Of a stretch of 8,499 nt of DNA, positions 1-6,323 are shown one piece after another. Both the position numbers and the translations under genes were made by a program. The number at the start of each line of letters is the position of its first letter. Position 1 is the first letter of the stretch. The stretch is from Acidobacteriota bacterium (lineage in GTDB: Bacteria; Acidobacteriota; Terriglobia; Terriglobales; Acidobacteriaceae). A model generated the notes under the pieces. It worked only from the letters and a program-made list of their open reading frames with translations. It was not told the origin of the DNA and did not search any database. The stretch is from NCBI GenBank assembly GCA_021782675.1, contig JAJXUS010000070.1, positions 1 to 8,499 of the forward strand, given 5' to 3'.

Positions 1-324
1 AAACAGGCCCACGCAAGTCATGTAAAACCGCTTGCGTCCGACACGGTTCGAAATCCAGCCGCTGATGGGCAGCACGATGGCGTTGGATACCAGATACGAC
101 GTGAGCACCCAGGTGGCTTCGTCGTAACTGGCGCCCACGGTGCCGGCAATGTGAGGCAGGGCTACATTGGCGATCGAGGAGTCGAGCGCCTCCATGAACG
201 TGGCCAGCGTTACCGTGAGAGCGATGATCCACGGGTTGAAGCGCGGCGTCCAGTGTTCGTAGTGAAATTCGCTGTCGTCGTCCCGGGATTTTGCCTGTGC
301 CGGGACGACGGAAGACTGCGCCAT
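1..324 (-). CDS. DHA2/EmrB-type MFS multidrug efflux transporter, N-terminal part (partial)
   Basis: Reading the minus strand from the ATG at 324 gives 108 open codons up to the window edge, so the gene is 5'-complete and 3'-truncated here. The product has a hydrophilic N-terminal tail (residues 1-30, with a DDD acidic patch), then a first membrane segment ending in LDSSIANVALP (residues 48-58). This is the motif at the end of helix 1 in the 14-helix DHA2 drug:H+ antiporters (EmrB/QacA). A second segment (WVLTSYLVSNAIVLPISGW, about 72-90) is followed by the GRK signature of the helix 2-3 loop (G96-R97-K98). A GGGAG Shine-Dalgarno lies about six bases before the ATG, which supports this start. 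Family members export drugs or toxic compounds across the inner membrane, in EmrAB-TolC-like systems with an adaptor protein. The substrate cannot be told from this fragment. The gene is divergent from meaB. Confidence 0.9.
   Translation of the reverse strand, partial: MAQSSVVPAQAKSRDDDSEFHYEHWTPRFNPWIIALTVTLATFMEALDSSIANVALPHIAGTVGASYDEATWVLTSYLVSNAIVLPISGWISNRVGRKRFYMTCVGLF
276..310 (-). repeat. 11-bp perfect inverted repeat in the 5' coding part of the transporter gene
   Basis: CGTCGTCCCGG at 276-286 is the exact reverse complement of CCGGGACGACG at 300-310, with a 13-nt loop between. In the transporter mRNA this would form a very GC-rich hairpin over codons 5-17, starting about 14 nt after the AUG. 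There is no T-run on either side, so it is not an intrinsic terminator. It may limit translation initiation, or may be a by-product of the codons for a low-constraint hydrophilic tail. Confidence 0.6.
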
Positions 325-423
325 GCCGGCTCCCGCTTGTAGTCCGATTCGAGATGGATCGAATGAGGTAAATCTTAGGATAGTGGATGCGCCGCCGCGA
401 CCAGGGATGCGGAATTTGTCCGG

Positions 424-453
424 CGGACAGGTCGCACGCTCTCGCGTTATCAT
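424..453 (+). promoter_or_regulatory. Candidate sigma70-type promoter of the meaB operon
   Basis: TATCAT at 448-453 matches five of six bases of the -10 consensus. CGGACA at 424-429 keeps the GACA of the -35 consensus, with an 18-bp spacer. Transcription would start near 459-461, only a few bases before the ATG at 464, so the mRNA would be nearly leaderless. This fits the lack of a Shine-Dalgarno before that ATG. The -35 overlaps a small dyad, TGTCC-GGC-GGACA (417-429), which could be an operator or chance. No mapped start supports this. Confidence 0.4.
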
Positions 454-463
454 CTCAGACGGT

Positions 464-1477
464 ATGGCGACTTTTGCAGGCGTTCCGTCAACCGGCACCG
501 GCGGTGTTCAAGCGCTGGTGGACCGGCTGCGTGGCGGCGACGTGCGGGCGCTCTCTCGAGCCGTCTCGCTGGTAGAGAATAATTCCCGGGAGGCCGCGGC
601 TGTGTTGTCCGCGTGTTTTCCATACACCGGCAATGCCTTGCGCATCGGGCTTACCGGCGCGCCGGGCTCCGGCAAAAGCACTTTAGTCGATAAGCTTGCG
701 CGGCTCTATCGAGCGGAGAAGGAGACCGTCGGCATTGTTGCCGTCGATCCGACCAGTCCCTATACCGGAGGTGCGATCCTCGGGGATCGCATCCGCATGC
801 AGGGCCATGACGGCGACCCGGGCCTCTACATTCGCAGCATGGCCACGCGCGGATTTCTCGGAGGCCTGGCCTCGGCGACAGCCGACGTCGCTTCTGTGCT
901 GGAAGCCAGCGGCAAAAGCCGTTTGCTGATTGAGACCGTCGGCGTCGGCCAGGATGAAGTCGATATCGTGCGCCTGGCGGATGTGACGGTGGTCGTGCTC
1001 GTACCCGGGCTGGGTGACGATGTGCAGAGCATCAAGGCCGGCATTCTGGAAATTGCGGACATCTTTGTCGTGAACAAGAGCGATCGCGACGGCGCCGACC
1101 GCGTCGAGCGTGAGATTCGCACCATGCAGTCTCTGGGCGCACACCGCGAGGGCTGGGTACCTCCAGTGATCCGCACCATCGCGAACACAGGCGAGGGCGT
1201 TGCCGCTCTTGTGGCCGCGATTGATCGCTGTGTAACCTGGCTTCGACAGGATAACGAATTGGAAGAACGTCGTGTGCGTGCATGGAACCAGCGGCTGCTG
1301 GAAATGATCCGCCAGCGGCTGACCCTGGAGCTGGTGCACCGGCGTCTGGGCGGCGAAAGTTTACAAGGGCGGGCTCGCGCTGTGGCCGATCGCCGGGAAG
1401 ACCCGTATCGGCTGGTGGAGCGTCTAACCGGAGAGCTGTTACAACCGGAGACCGCGGCTGCCGGCATGCAGGAATAA
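464..1477 (+). CDS. meaB: Methylmalonyl-CoA mutase-associated GTPase MeaB/ArgK
   Basis: G3E-type P-loop GTPase of 337 residues that loads and protects adenosylcobalamin-dependent methylmalonyl-CoA mutase. Visible motifs are the Walker A GAPGSGKST (65-73), the MeaB-typical DPTSPYTGGAILGDRIRM (95-112), ETVGVGQDEVD (157-167, switch/Walker B region) and the guanine-specificity NKSD (204-207). Length matches the family (about 310-340). The open frame extends upstream to an ATG at 323, but those 47 residues look like no MeaB N-terminus, and a candidate promoter lies inside that stretch. The ATG at 464 puts the usual helix (VQALVDRLRGGDVRALSRAVSLVE) about 15 residues in, as expected. The next gene, methylmalonyl-CoA epimerase, confirms the propionyl-CoA/methylmalonyl-CoA context. 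The mutase itself is not in the window. Function is firm; the exact start is likely but not certain. Confidence 0.93.
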   Translation: MATFAGVPSTGTGGVQALVDRLRGGDVRALSRAVSLVENNSREAAAVLSACFPYTGNALRIGLTGAPGSGKSTLVDKLARLYRAEKETVGIVAVDPTSPYTGGAILGDRIRMQGHDGDPGLYIRSMATRGFLGGLASATADVASVLEASGKSRLLIETVGVGQDEVDIVRLADVTVVVLVPGLGDDVQSIKAGILEIADIFVVNKSDRDGADRVEREIRTMQSLGAHREGWVPPVIRTIANTGEGVAALVAAIDRCVTWLRQDNELEERRVRAWNQRLLEMIRQRLTLELVHRRLGGESLQGRARAVADRREDPYRLVERLTGELLQPETAAAGMQE

Positions 1478-1490
1478 GCAGGAGAACGTA

Positions 1491-1931
1491 ATGTTTCACA
1501 TTGATCATCTGGGCATCGCGGTCAGCGATCTTCGTCAGGCGAAAAGCTTTTATCAACTGCTGGGCCTGACGCCGGGCCCGGAAGAAGTCGTCGAGCATGA
1601 GCAGGTGCGGACGGTCATGATTCCGATCGGTGAAAGCCGCATTGAGCTGCTGGAACCAATCTCGTCAGATTCCGTCATTGGCCGCTTTATTGAGCGGCGC
1701 GGCCAGGGGATGCATCATGTCGCCCTGCATGTGGATGACATTGCGGAAGTGTTTGAAGAGATGAAGTGCGCCGGGATGCGGCTGGTCTCCGATGAGCTGA
1801 AGATCGGCGCCGGCGGGCATCTCTACTTCTTCGTGCATCCATCCAGCACCGGCGGCGTACTGGTGGAGATATGTCAGGACGCCGACGCCGATGCTGATGC
1901 GGATGTTGCGGCTGAAGCCACGGCGCGATGA
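1491..1931 (+). CDS. mce: Methylmalonyl-CoA epimerase
   Basis: Vicinal-oxygen-chelate (glyoxalase-fold) protein of 146 residues that interconverts (2R)- and (2S)-methylmalonyl-CoA, between propionyl-CoA carboxylase and the mutase. Two VOC half-modules are visible: IDHLGIAVSDLRQAKSFY (4-21) with the first metal His at H6 and IELLEP (51-56) supplying E52; then GMHHVALHVDD (73-83) with H76 and VLVEICQ (123-129) with E126. These match the expected metal ligands. AGGAG at 1480-1484 precedes the ATG by six bases. The gap to meaB is 13 nt, and the stop overlaps the tsaB start as ATGA. Oddity: after the fold ends, the C-terminus runs into an Asp-Ala repeat (residues 130-138) and a short Ala-rich tail. 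Confidence 0.93.
   Translation: MFHIDHLGIAVSDLRQAKSFYQLLGLTPGPEEVVEHEQVRTVMIPIGESRIELLEPISSDSVIGRFIERRGQGMHHVALHVDDIAEVFEEMKCAGMRLVSDELKIGAGGHLYFFVHPSSTGGVLVEICQDADADADADVAAEATAR
1878..1904 (+). repeat. Imperfect hexanucleotide repeat encoding an (Asp-Ala)n tail
   Basis: About four and a half degenerate copies of GACGCC/GATGCN encode D-A-D-A-D-A-D-A-D at residues 130-138 of the epimerase, just after the last conserved VOC strand. The unit is in frame, so gain or loss of copies would change only the tail length and not the ATGA link to tsaB. Confidence 0.7.
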
Positions 1932-2638
1932 TCTGCCTGGCGCTCGACACCGCTGGTACTGAGGGCGGTGTTGCGCTTGCGCAGTTTGAGGAAGGTGCGC
2001 TCCATCCCTCCCGTGTTTTTTCGCGGACGTTGCCGCCGCGCGAAGTCTCCCGCCAATTGATGCCCGCCATTGCGGAGCTGCTGGCGCAGATGCGCTGCAC
2101 AGCCGCCGCCATCGATTGCTTTGCCGCCGTCAGTGGTCCGGGCTCGTTTACTGGCATTCGTGTGGGGCTCGCCGCCGTAAAGGGCATGGCCGATGCGCGC
2201 TGCTGTCCCGTGCTGGGTGTTTCGCGGCTCGCTCTCATGGCGGCGGCGGGGCGTGCAGCCATAACCGGCGGAGATTCCAGGGCGTATTGCGTGCTGGATG
2301 CGGGCCGTGGGGCGTTCTACGTCGGCGAATTCCTTGACGGGAATCTTTTGGCAAAGTCAGAGAGCGTTGCGTCCCGCGCTGCGCTGGAGCAGAAGATCCA
2401 CGCGGCGTCAGCGCCCGTGTTTGCCTGCGAACCCGCCGTGCTGGACGCGCTGGCGAACTGCTTGCCGCACGCGCTTATTGCGATTCCAACGCCATGCGTT
2501 ACCGATCTGCTGCGGTTCGCCGCGCTGGCATGGCGCAGAGAGCGCGGATTGCAATTCGAGAGCTCGACCGCGCTGACGGCGAACTACGTGCGGCAAGCCT
2601 ATCCGGCAAAGCCAGCGGCAGTGCCCGCCCCGCGATGA
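1928..2638 (+). CDS. tsaB: tRNA threonylcarbamoyladenosine biosynthesis protein TsaB
   Basis: ASKHA-fold protein of 236 residues. It acts as the scaffold partner of TsaD in the complex that adds threonylcarbamoyl to A37 of ANN-decoding tRNAs in the cytoplasm. The N-terminus MICLALDTAGTEGGVAL is the typical first strand-turn. The diagnostic motif GPGSFTGIRVGLAAVKG is at residues 70-86. The C-terminus has the family-like ANYVRQAYPA (218-227). Length is normal (about 220-240). The start ATG overlaps the epimerase stop (ATGA), and the tsaB stop overlaps the start of the rimI-like gene in the same way, so all three are probably translationally coupled. TsaB next to RimI is a common arrangement; its link to methylmalonyl-CoA genes is less expected. 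tsaD is not in this window. Confidence 0.93.
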   Translation: MICLALDTAGTEGGVALAQFEEGALHPSRVFSRTLPPREVSRQLMPAIAELLAQMRCTAAAIDCFAAVSGPGSFTGIRVGLAAVKGMADARCCPVLGVSRLALMAAAGRAAITGGDSRAYCVLDAGRGAFYVGEFLDGNLLAKSESVASRAALEQKIHAASAPVFACEPAVLDALANCLPHALIAIPTPCVTDLLRFAALAWRRERGLQFESSTALTANYVRQAYPAKPAAVPAPR

Positions 2639-3156
2639 GTTCCGCTGCCGAACCAGCGGGCAGGGGTGCCATCATCGTTCGCCGCTCCCGGCCGGGCGAT
2701 GCTGCAGCGATCCATGCGCTTGCGGCGCGCGAGCCTTCGGCGGCATCCTGGCCGCTAACCTCCTATCAGCAGTTTGTCGCCGCTGCCGGCGAGGGGCCAC
2801 AGCTCCGCGCCATGTTTGTCGCCTGCCCGGCGATGCCCGGCGCGGAGGCTGGTTCCATCGTCGGCTTCCTCGCAGCCAGCCTCGTACGGGGCGGCCCGTG
2901 TGAGATTGAAAACATCGCCGTGATGGCTGCGTGGCGCCGCGCGGGCGTAGCAACCCGGCTGTTGCAAAGCGTCTCGCTCTGGTGTTGTGCGTGTGTCGCC
3001 GGCCAGCCAGCCGAGTTGTGGCTCGAAGTCCGCTCCGGGAACACAACGGCGCTGGCCTTCTATCAGCGCATGGGATTTGCCGTCACGGGGCAGCGCACGG
3101 CGTACTACCCCGACGGAGAAGATGCCCTGCTGCTTGCTGCGCGGCTGCGGTCGTGA
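2635..3156 (+). CDS. rimI: RimI-like ribosomal-protein-alanine N-acetyltransferase (GNAT)
   Basis: GNAT-fold acetyltransferase of 173 residues, expected to acetylate the N-terminal amine of a ribosomal protein (S18 for E. coli RimI). The acetyl-CoA-binding motif A is visible as ENIAVMAAWRRAGVATRLL (92-110), with R101-x-x-G104-x-A106. The RimI-type motif B follows: LWLEVRSGNTTALAFYQRMGF (128-148), then the Tyr-rich YYPDGEDALLL end (157-167). The open frame reaches further upstream (ATG at 2494, inside tsaB), but the ATG at 2635 overlaps the tsaB stop as ATGA, like the previous junction, and gives the normal GNAT N-terminus (AIIVRRSRPGDAAAIHALA). The domain is certain; the exact substrate is inferred from similarity and from tsaB as neighbour. 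Confidence 0.85.
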   Translation: MSSAAEPAGRGAIIVRRSRPGDAAAIHALAAREPSAASWPLTSYQQFVAAAGEGPQLRAMFVACPAMPGAEAGSIVGFLAASLVRGGPCEIENIAVMAAWRRAGVATRLLQSVSLWCCACVAGQPAELWLEVRSGNTTALAFYQRMGFAVTGQRTAYYPDGEDALLLAARLRS

Positions 3157-3252
3157 CGCCGCGCCGTGGGCTGCACCAACGCCGCGGCACCTGTTGAAAA
3201 GTGGCGTTGCCAGCCCCGGAAATCCCGTGCTACCGTTTTCGTCTATAGAAGC

Positions 3253-3258
3253 AGGAGG
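3253..3258 (+). promoter_or_regulatory. Perfect Shine-Dalgarno AGGAGG that sets the DUF465 gene start
   Basis: AGGAGG lies nine bases before the ATG at 3268. It decides in favour of that start over an ATG at 3166 in the same frame, whose extra 34 residues do not resemble the family. It is the strongest ribosome binding site in the window. Confidence 0.8.
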
Positions 3259-3267
3259 TGCCGCTGC

Positions 3268-3495
3268 ATGGAGCCATCCCTCGAGCGCGCAACCAGCGCC
3301 GGGCAGAGTCCTCTGATCCGCCTGGTTGAAGAACATCGCCAATACTCCCGCAAATTGGACGTCATGCTGTCTCATCCCTATCTGAGCGAAAGTGAGCAGC
3401 AGGAAGCCGCACGTCTGAAAAAGCTGAAGCTGAAATTGAAAGATGAGATGGAGCGGTACGCGCGTACCTCCTCCGTCACTCGCGGCATTGCGTAG
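3268..3495 (+). CDS. Small DUF465/YdcH-like protein of unknown function
   Basis: A 75-residue, charged, mostly helical protein. Residues about 16-67 fit the DUF465 (YdcH) pattern: an early LVEEHRQYSRKLDVML helix, a short break at SHPYLSESEQQEAA, then the Lys/Leu-rich helix RLKKLKLKLKDEMERYAR. These would pair as a short antiparallel coiled coil. There is no signal peptide or membrane segment, so it is probably cytoplasmic. The family is widespread in bacteria and its molecular role is not established. The gene sits alone between rimI (111-nt gap) and psd (82-nt gap), with its own strong Shine-Dalgarno. I saw no convincing promoter. The family call comes from the sequence pattern and small size. 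Confidence 0.75.
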   Translation: MEPSLERATSAGQSPLIRLVEEHRQYSRKLDVMLSHPYLSESEQQEAARLKKLKLKLKDEMERYARTSSVTRGIA

Positions 3496-3565
3496 CTCGG
3501 CAGTCGGACCGCCCCTGCCACGGGTCGCGGCGGGAAAGGTCTGTGCATCCCACGTCGCCCTCATC

Positions 3566-3571
3566 TAAGCT
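3566..3571 (+). promoter_or_regulatory. Possible -10 element (TAAGCT) for a leaderless psd transcript
   Basis: TAAGCT ends six bases before the psd ATG, the spacing expected when transcription starts at the start codon itself. No Shine-Dalgarno is visible before psd, which fits a leaderless mRNA. No good -35 lies 17 or 18 bases upstream, so this is weak on its own. It resembles the TAGGCT element at 6235-6240. Confidence 0.25.
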
Positions 3572-3577
3572 ATACCC

Positions 3578-4258
3578 ATGGTTCGCGATGGCTATTTCTA
3601 CGGTGGCGGCTTTCTGGCTGTCGCTGTTCTGGCTGCAGCCCTGACGCACCGGGCGTGGCCGGCGATCATTCCCGTGCTGCTTGCCGGATTTTTTCTATGG
3701 TTCTTTCGGGATCCCGAACGCGCGATTCCGGAAGCGCCCGGCCTGGTCGTTTCCCCGGCCGATGGCAAGGTGACGGCGGTGGAGCGCATTGCCGGCCCAC
3801 ACGGCACGCAGCATCGCATCAGCATCTTCCTCAATGTCTTTAACGTGCATGTCAATCGCGCGCCGATCGCCGGTACGATCCAGGCCGTCAATTATTCCAG
3901 AGGCAAATACCTCAACGCGATGAATCCCGCCTCGGCGATGGAAAATGAGCGCAACCTGGTAGAGATTGCCGGGGAATTGTGCGTCGTGTCCTTCACCCAG
4001 ATCGCCGGTCTGCTGGCGCGCCGCATTGTGTTCCAGAAGAAGGTGGGAGAGTGGGTGCATCGCGGCGAGCGTGTCGGCCTCATAAAGTTTGGCTCGCGGG
4101 TGGACGTAGTTCTTCCTTCGACGTGCGAATTGCAGATCAAGGTGGGCGACACTGTGCATGGCGGTTCCTCGGTGCTCGCTACGATGCCGCTCGATGTGGA
4201 TGAGGGAATGGCGGAGGCCGCAGCATGGCTTGGCGCGGCGCCGGGACGGCCCGAATGA
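3578..4258 (+). CDS. psd: Phosphatidylserine decarboxylase proenzyme (short form)
   Basis: A 226-residue pyruvoyl-dependent enzyme that converts phosphatidylserine to phosphatidylethanolamine at the inner membrane. The N-terminus has one or two hydrophobic segments (about 11-43), ending in the conserved WFFRDPER (41-48). The catalytic residues are recognisable: D62 in SPADGKV, H91 in FNVHVNR, and the self-cleavage site G172-S173 in KFGSRVD. Ser173 would become the pyruvoyl group of the small alpha chain. The length fits the short PSD class found in many bacteria, not the longer E. coli type (about 320). The start is preceded by no Shine-Dalgarno but by a possible leaderless-type -10. The stop overlaps the pssA start (ATGA), so the two steps of phosphatidylethanolamine synthesis are translationally linked, in reverse pathway order. 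Confidence 0.93.
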   Translation: MVRDGYFYGGGFLAVAVLAAALTHRAWPAIIPVLLAGFFLWFFRDPERAIPEAPGLVVSPADGKVTAVERIAGPHGTQHRISIFLNVFNVHVNRAPIAGTIQAVNYSRGKYLNAMNPASAMENERNLVEIAGELCVVSFTQIAGLLARRIVFQKKVGEWVHRGERVGLIKFGSRVDVVLPSTCELQIKVGDTVHGGSSVLATMPLDVDEGMAEAAAWLGAAPGRPE

Positions 4259-5127
4259 ACCCGCCCGTGCCGCGCAGGCGGCGGCCCGCCCGGCGCGGAA
4301 TGTACATCCTGCCGTCATTATTCACGGCGGGCACTATCGGTGCCGGCTTCTACGCCATTGTGCAGAGCCTGCAGGGCACGCCGGTCGATCCGCAGCACTT
4401 TGACTACGCCGCGCTGGCCATTGGATTCGCGATTCCGTTCGACGGCCTGGATGGCCGCGTGGCGCGCATGACCAATACGGCAAGTGAGTTTGGCCGCGAG
4501 CTGGACTCCCTGGCTGACGTGATCACATTTGGCGTGGCGCCAGCCATCCTCGCCTACAGCTGGGGCTTTCGCATGCTCCCGTTCAGCATGGATCCGGTTC
4601 TGCGGCACAAGTTGCTCCAGATTGGCGCGGTCATCTCATTTTTATTTCTCATCTGCGGCGCTTGCCGGCTGGCGCGCTTTAATACCAGTGCGGACGCAAA
4701 ACCGAAAAACCCGGGCCGTCCCGACCGCAAGTATTTCGTCGGCATGCCGATTCCTGCGGCAGCCGGCATCATCGCGGCCACAGTACATTTTTTTGAGGGC
4801 GCGCCGGTCTTTAACGGAATTGCCGTGTGGCTGTGGGTGGCGATCATCGGTCTGACGGGCTTTCTGATGGTCAGCACATGGCGATTCTGGAGCGGTAAGG
4901 AAATTACTCTTACCGGACGCCATCCCTTTCAGGTTCTCGTGCTGATCGGCGCAGTCGTCTGCGTGGTAATCCTGTTCCATCAATATTTGCTGGTTTTGCT
5001 GGCCTTCGGCTACATGTTTTCTGGACTGCTGGCACGTGCTGCGTACTCATGGCAAATGCGCCACCGCCATCGGCCCGCAGCCGCGGCTGAAGCACATTCG
5101 GAAGCCGGCCATCCGGGAGAACTGTAG
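4255..5127 (+). CDS. pssA: CDP-diacylglycerol--serine O-phosphatidyltransferase
   Basis: A 290-residue integral membrane protein that joins CDP-diacylglycerol and serine to form phosphatidylserine, the substrate of the preceding psd product. The CDP-alcohol phosphatidyltransferase signature is complete: D66-G67-x2-A70-R71-x8-G80-x3-D84-x3-D88, preceded by D63. Hydrophobic segments follow the pattern of the type II (Bacillus-like) enzyme: about 17-38, 51-62, 90-104, 122-137, 164-180, 188-205, 226-243 and 245-263. The hydrophilic, Ala/His-rich end (267-290) is likely cytoplasmic. An ATG ten codons upstream (4225) is possible, but the ATG at 4255 forms the ATGA overlap with psd, and the Arg-rich start [18 protein letters not shown] is typical of the family. 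The next gene begins directly after the stop. Confidence 0.92.
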   Translation: MNPPVPRRRRPARRGMYILPSLFTAGTIGAGFYAIVQSLQGTPVDPQHFDYAALAIGFAIPFDGLDGRVARMTNTASEFGRELDSLADVITFGVAPAILAYSWGFRMLPFSMDPVLRHKLLQIGAVISFLFLICGACRLARFNTSADAKPKNPGRPDRKYFVGMPIPAAAGIIAATVHFFEGAPVFNGIAVWLWVAIIGLTGFLMVSTWRFWSGKEITLTGRHPFQVLVLIGAVVCVVILFHQYLLVLLAFGYMFSGLLARAAYSWQMRHRHRPAAAAEAHSEAGHPGEL

Positions 5128-6177
5128 ATGCCTGATAAACCGTTGCGTGCTGCCATTGTTGGTGCGGGAACGCTTCTGGGAAAAGCGCTCGCCGATGAAC
5201 TGGCACGCTCGCCGCTCGGGTCCGCCGACCTGCGCCTTCTGGATGCGGGTGAAGAGGCCGGCCGCCTGACCGCTGCCGGGGAAGAGGTCACGCTGATTCA
5301 ACCGGTCGATGCCGCGTCATTCTCCGGCTGCGAATTTGTCTTTTTTGCCGCCACGGCTGAAGTGACGCGCACCTACTGGCGTGCTGCGCTCGATGCCGGC
5401 TGCCGCCTCGTCGATCTTTCCGGCGAACTGGAGCGCAGCGGCGGGGCACTCGTTCGTGCGGCTCTGCTACCCGATGAGCCGGGCGCTGCCGTGCCCGATC
5501 TGCAGACGCGCGCTGTTGCCTCTGCGCACCCGATGGCGATACTGTTGGGGCTGCTTCAGGGCCGGCTGACGCGCGTAGCGGCTCTGCGCTCCGTGTGGGC
5601 AACACTGCTGCAGCCTGCCGCGGAGTACGGACAGCCCGCACTCGAGGAGCTTCATCGCCAGACAACAAATCTGCTCTCCTTTCAGCCCATGCCCGATGCG
5701 GTCTTCGGCGGTCAGATCGCATTCAGCCTGCGCGCGACGCTGGGTGAAGTTCCTGCGATCAATCTGGCGGCTACCAGCGCCACCATCGGCCGGCACCTGC
5801 ACCTGATCGCTCCGCAGCTTCTACCAGCCGCGTTGCAGTTGATCCAGGCGCCGGTGTTCCACGGCTATGGCATTTCGGCTGGCATTGAGCTGGAGCGTCC
5901 CCTCGACCTGGCTGCGGTTCAGGCTGCCCTTGCAGGTCCGCTGCTCAGCGTGATTGCAGACAGTGCGGATTTCCCAGGCAGTGTGCAGGCGGTGGAGGAG
6001 AGGGACGCGCAAGTGCTGGTGCGCGCCGTGCCACAGACTGCCTCCGGCAATGGTGCATCCGATAGCACGCGCTACTGGTGCTGGATGATCGCGGACAATC
6101 TTACGCTTGCGGTGCAGAATGGTGTTGCCTGCGCGATGGAACTCAACCGTCTGCGCCCGCGCGGCGCCGTGCAATAA
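5128..6177 (+). CDS. Aspartate-semialdehyde dehydrogenase-like (USG-1-like) protein with degenerate active site
   Basis: A 349-residue protein with the two-domain ASADH layout: an N-terminal Rossmann region (AAIVGAGTLLGKAL, 8-21), then a dimerisation/catalytic domain with QAPVFHGYGISAGIELERPL (240-259) and a C-terminal ADNLTLAVQNGVACAMEL helix (322-339). True ASADH has a nucleophilic Cys in NPNCxT near residue 135. Here the stretch is ASAHPMAI (131-138), with no Cys, and the usual catalytic His of the GHS-type motif appears replaced by Y247. The substrate-site Arg is Gln (Q240), as in E. coli Usg. It is therefore more like the non-catalytic USG-1 branch than a working dehydrogenase. GGGAG at 5115-5119 precedes the ATG by eight bases, and the ATG follows the pssA stop with no gap. 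The fold is clear; the function is unknown. Confidence 0.8.
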   Translation: MPDKPLRAAIVGAGTLLGKALADELARSPLGSADLRLLDAGEEAGRLTAAGEEVTLIQPVDAASFSGCEFVFFAATAEVTRTYWRAALDAGCRLVDLSGELERSGGALVRAALLPDEPGAAVPDLQTRAVASAHPMAILLGLLQGRLTRVAALRSVWATLLQPAAEYGQPALEELHRQTTNLLSFQPMPDAVFGGQIAFSLRATLGEVPAINLAATSATIGRHLHLIAPQLLPAALQLIQAPVFHGYGISAGIELERPLDLAAVQAALAGPLLSVIADSADFPGSVQAVEERDAQVLVRAVPQTASGNGASDSTRYWCWMIADNLTLAVQNGVACAMELNRLRPRGAVQ

Positions 6178-6211
6178 CCGGGGTCCGCGTGCGCCACAGC
6201 GCGCCTGTCGC

Positions 6212-6240
6212 TTGACGCAGCCATCCTCCCCATTTAGGCT
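6212..6240 (+). promoter_or_regulatory. Sigma70-type promoter of the reductase leader
   Basis: TTGACG (6212-6217; five of six -35 bases) and TAGGCT (6235-6240; the TA...T core of the -10) are separated by exactly 17 bp. Transcription would start around 6246-6248, about five bases before the ATG of the Cys-rich leader frame. This is the best promoter in the window, and it lies in the only long intergenic gap, directly before an attenuator-like leader. Confidence 0.65.
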
Positions 6241-6251
6241 TAGAAGAAGCC

Positions 6252-6323
6252 ATGATTCCTGCAGATCTCAATATCCGCTGTCTGTGTATGTGTTCCATGC
6301 GGACACATATCGGCCCTTTCTGA
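6252..6323 (+). CDS. Putative cysteine-rich leader peptide (attenuator uORF)
   Basis: A 23-residue frame, ATG at 6252 and TGA at 6321-6323. It begins MIPADLNI and has RCLCMCSM at residues 9-16, with Cys codons 10, 12 and 14 (all TGT) and Met codons 13 and 16. Three of five consecutive codons for the rarest amino acid, upstream of a sulfur-assimilation gene, is the hallmark of a regulatory leader peptide. Cys-rich leader frames that act as cysteine-responsive attenuators are known from mycobacteria. The predicted transcription start leaves only about five bases before the ATG, so translation may be nearly leaderless; AGAAGAAG just before the ATG is a weak alternative ribosome site. The peptide has no membrane or secretion features. 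Its function in trans is unlikely; the act of translation probably matters. Confidence 0.6.
   Translation: MIPADLNIRCLCMCSMRTHIGPF
6286..6310 (+). other. RNA hairpin overlapping the Cys codons of the leader frame
   Basis: TATGTGT (6287-6293) is the exact complement of ACACATA (6303-6309). The stem extends inward by a U-G and a C-G pair (6294-6302, 6295-6301) and outward by a G-U pair (6286-6310), leaving the 5-nt loop CATGC. It covers Cys14 fully and the end of Cys12. A ribosome pausing on these codons would open or block it. A competing helix is possible between 6281-6287 and 6326-6332 (CTGTG with CACAG at its core), so the two could be alternatives. Confidence 0.5.

Noticed and set aside
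323..463. N-terminal extension of meaB from an ATG at 323
   Set aside because: The added 47 residues do not resemble MeaB N-termini, the region holds a candidate promoter, and it overlaps the start of the divergent transporter. The start at 464 gives the normal family length.
683..1339. A 218-codon open frame on the minus strand antisense to meaB
   Set aside because: It is the reverse shadow of a highly conserved GTPase gene, with no domain pattern or ribosome site of its own.
2755..3564. A 269-codon open frame on the minus strand
   Set aside because: It lies antisense to the rimI-like and DUF465 genes, which have clear family motifs. The translation has no recognisable domain and looks like a GC-rich shadow frame.
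3496..3577. GC-rich stem (CCGCC/GGCGG) between the DUF465 gene and psd as a terminator
   Set aside because: The stem is five bases with a long loop and no T-run, as expected by chance in such GC-rich DNA.
6189..6204. Possible terminator for the psd-pssA-usg run (GTGCGC/GCGCGC stem, loop CACA)
   Set aside because: The stem is short, includes a wobble pair and has no T-run after it, so it is not supported as an intrinsic terminator.
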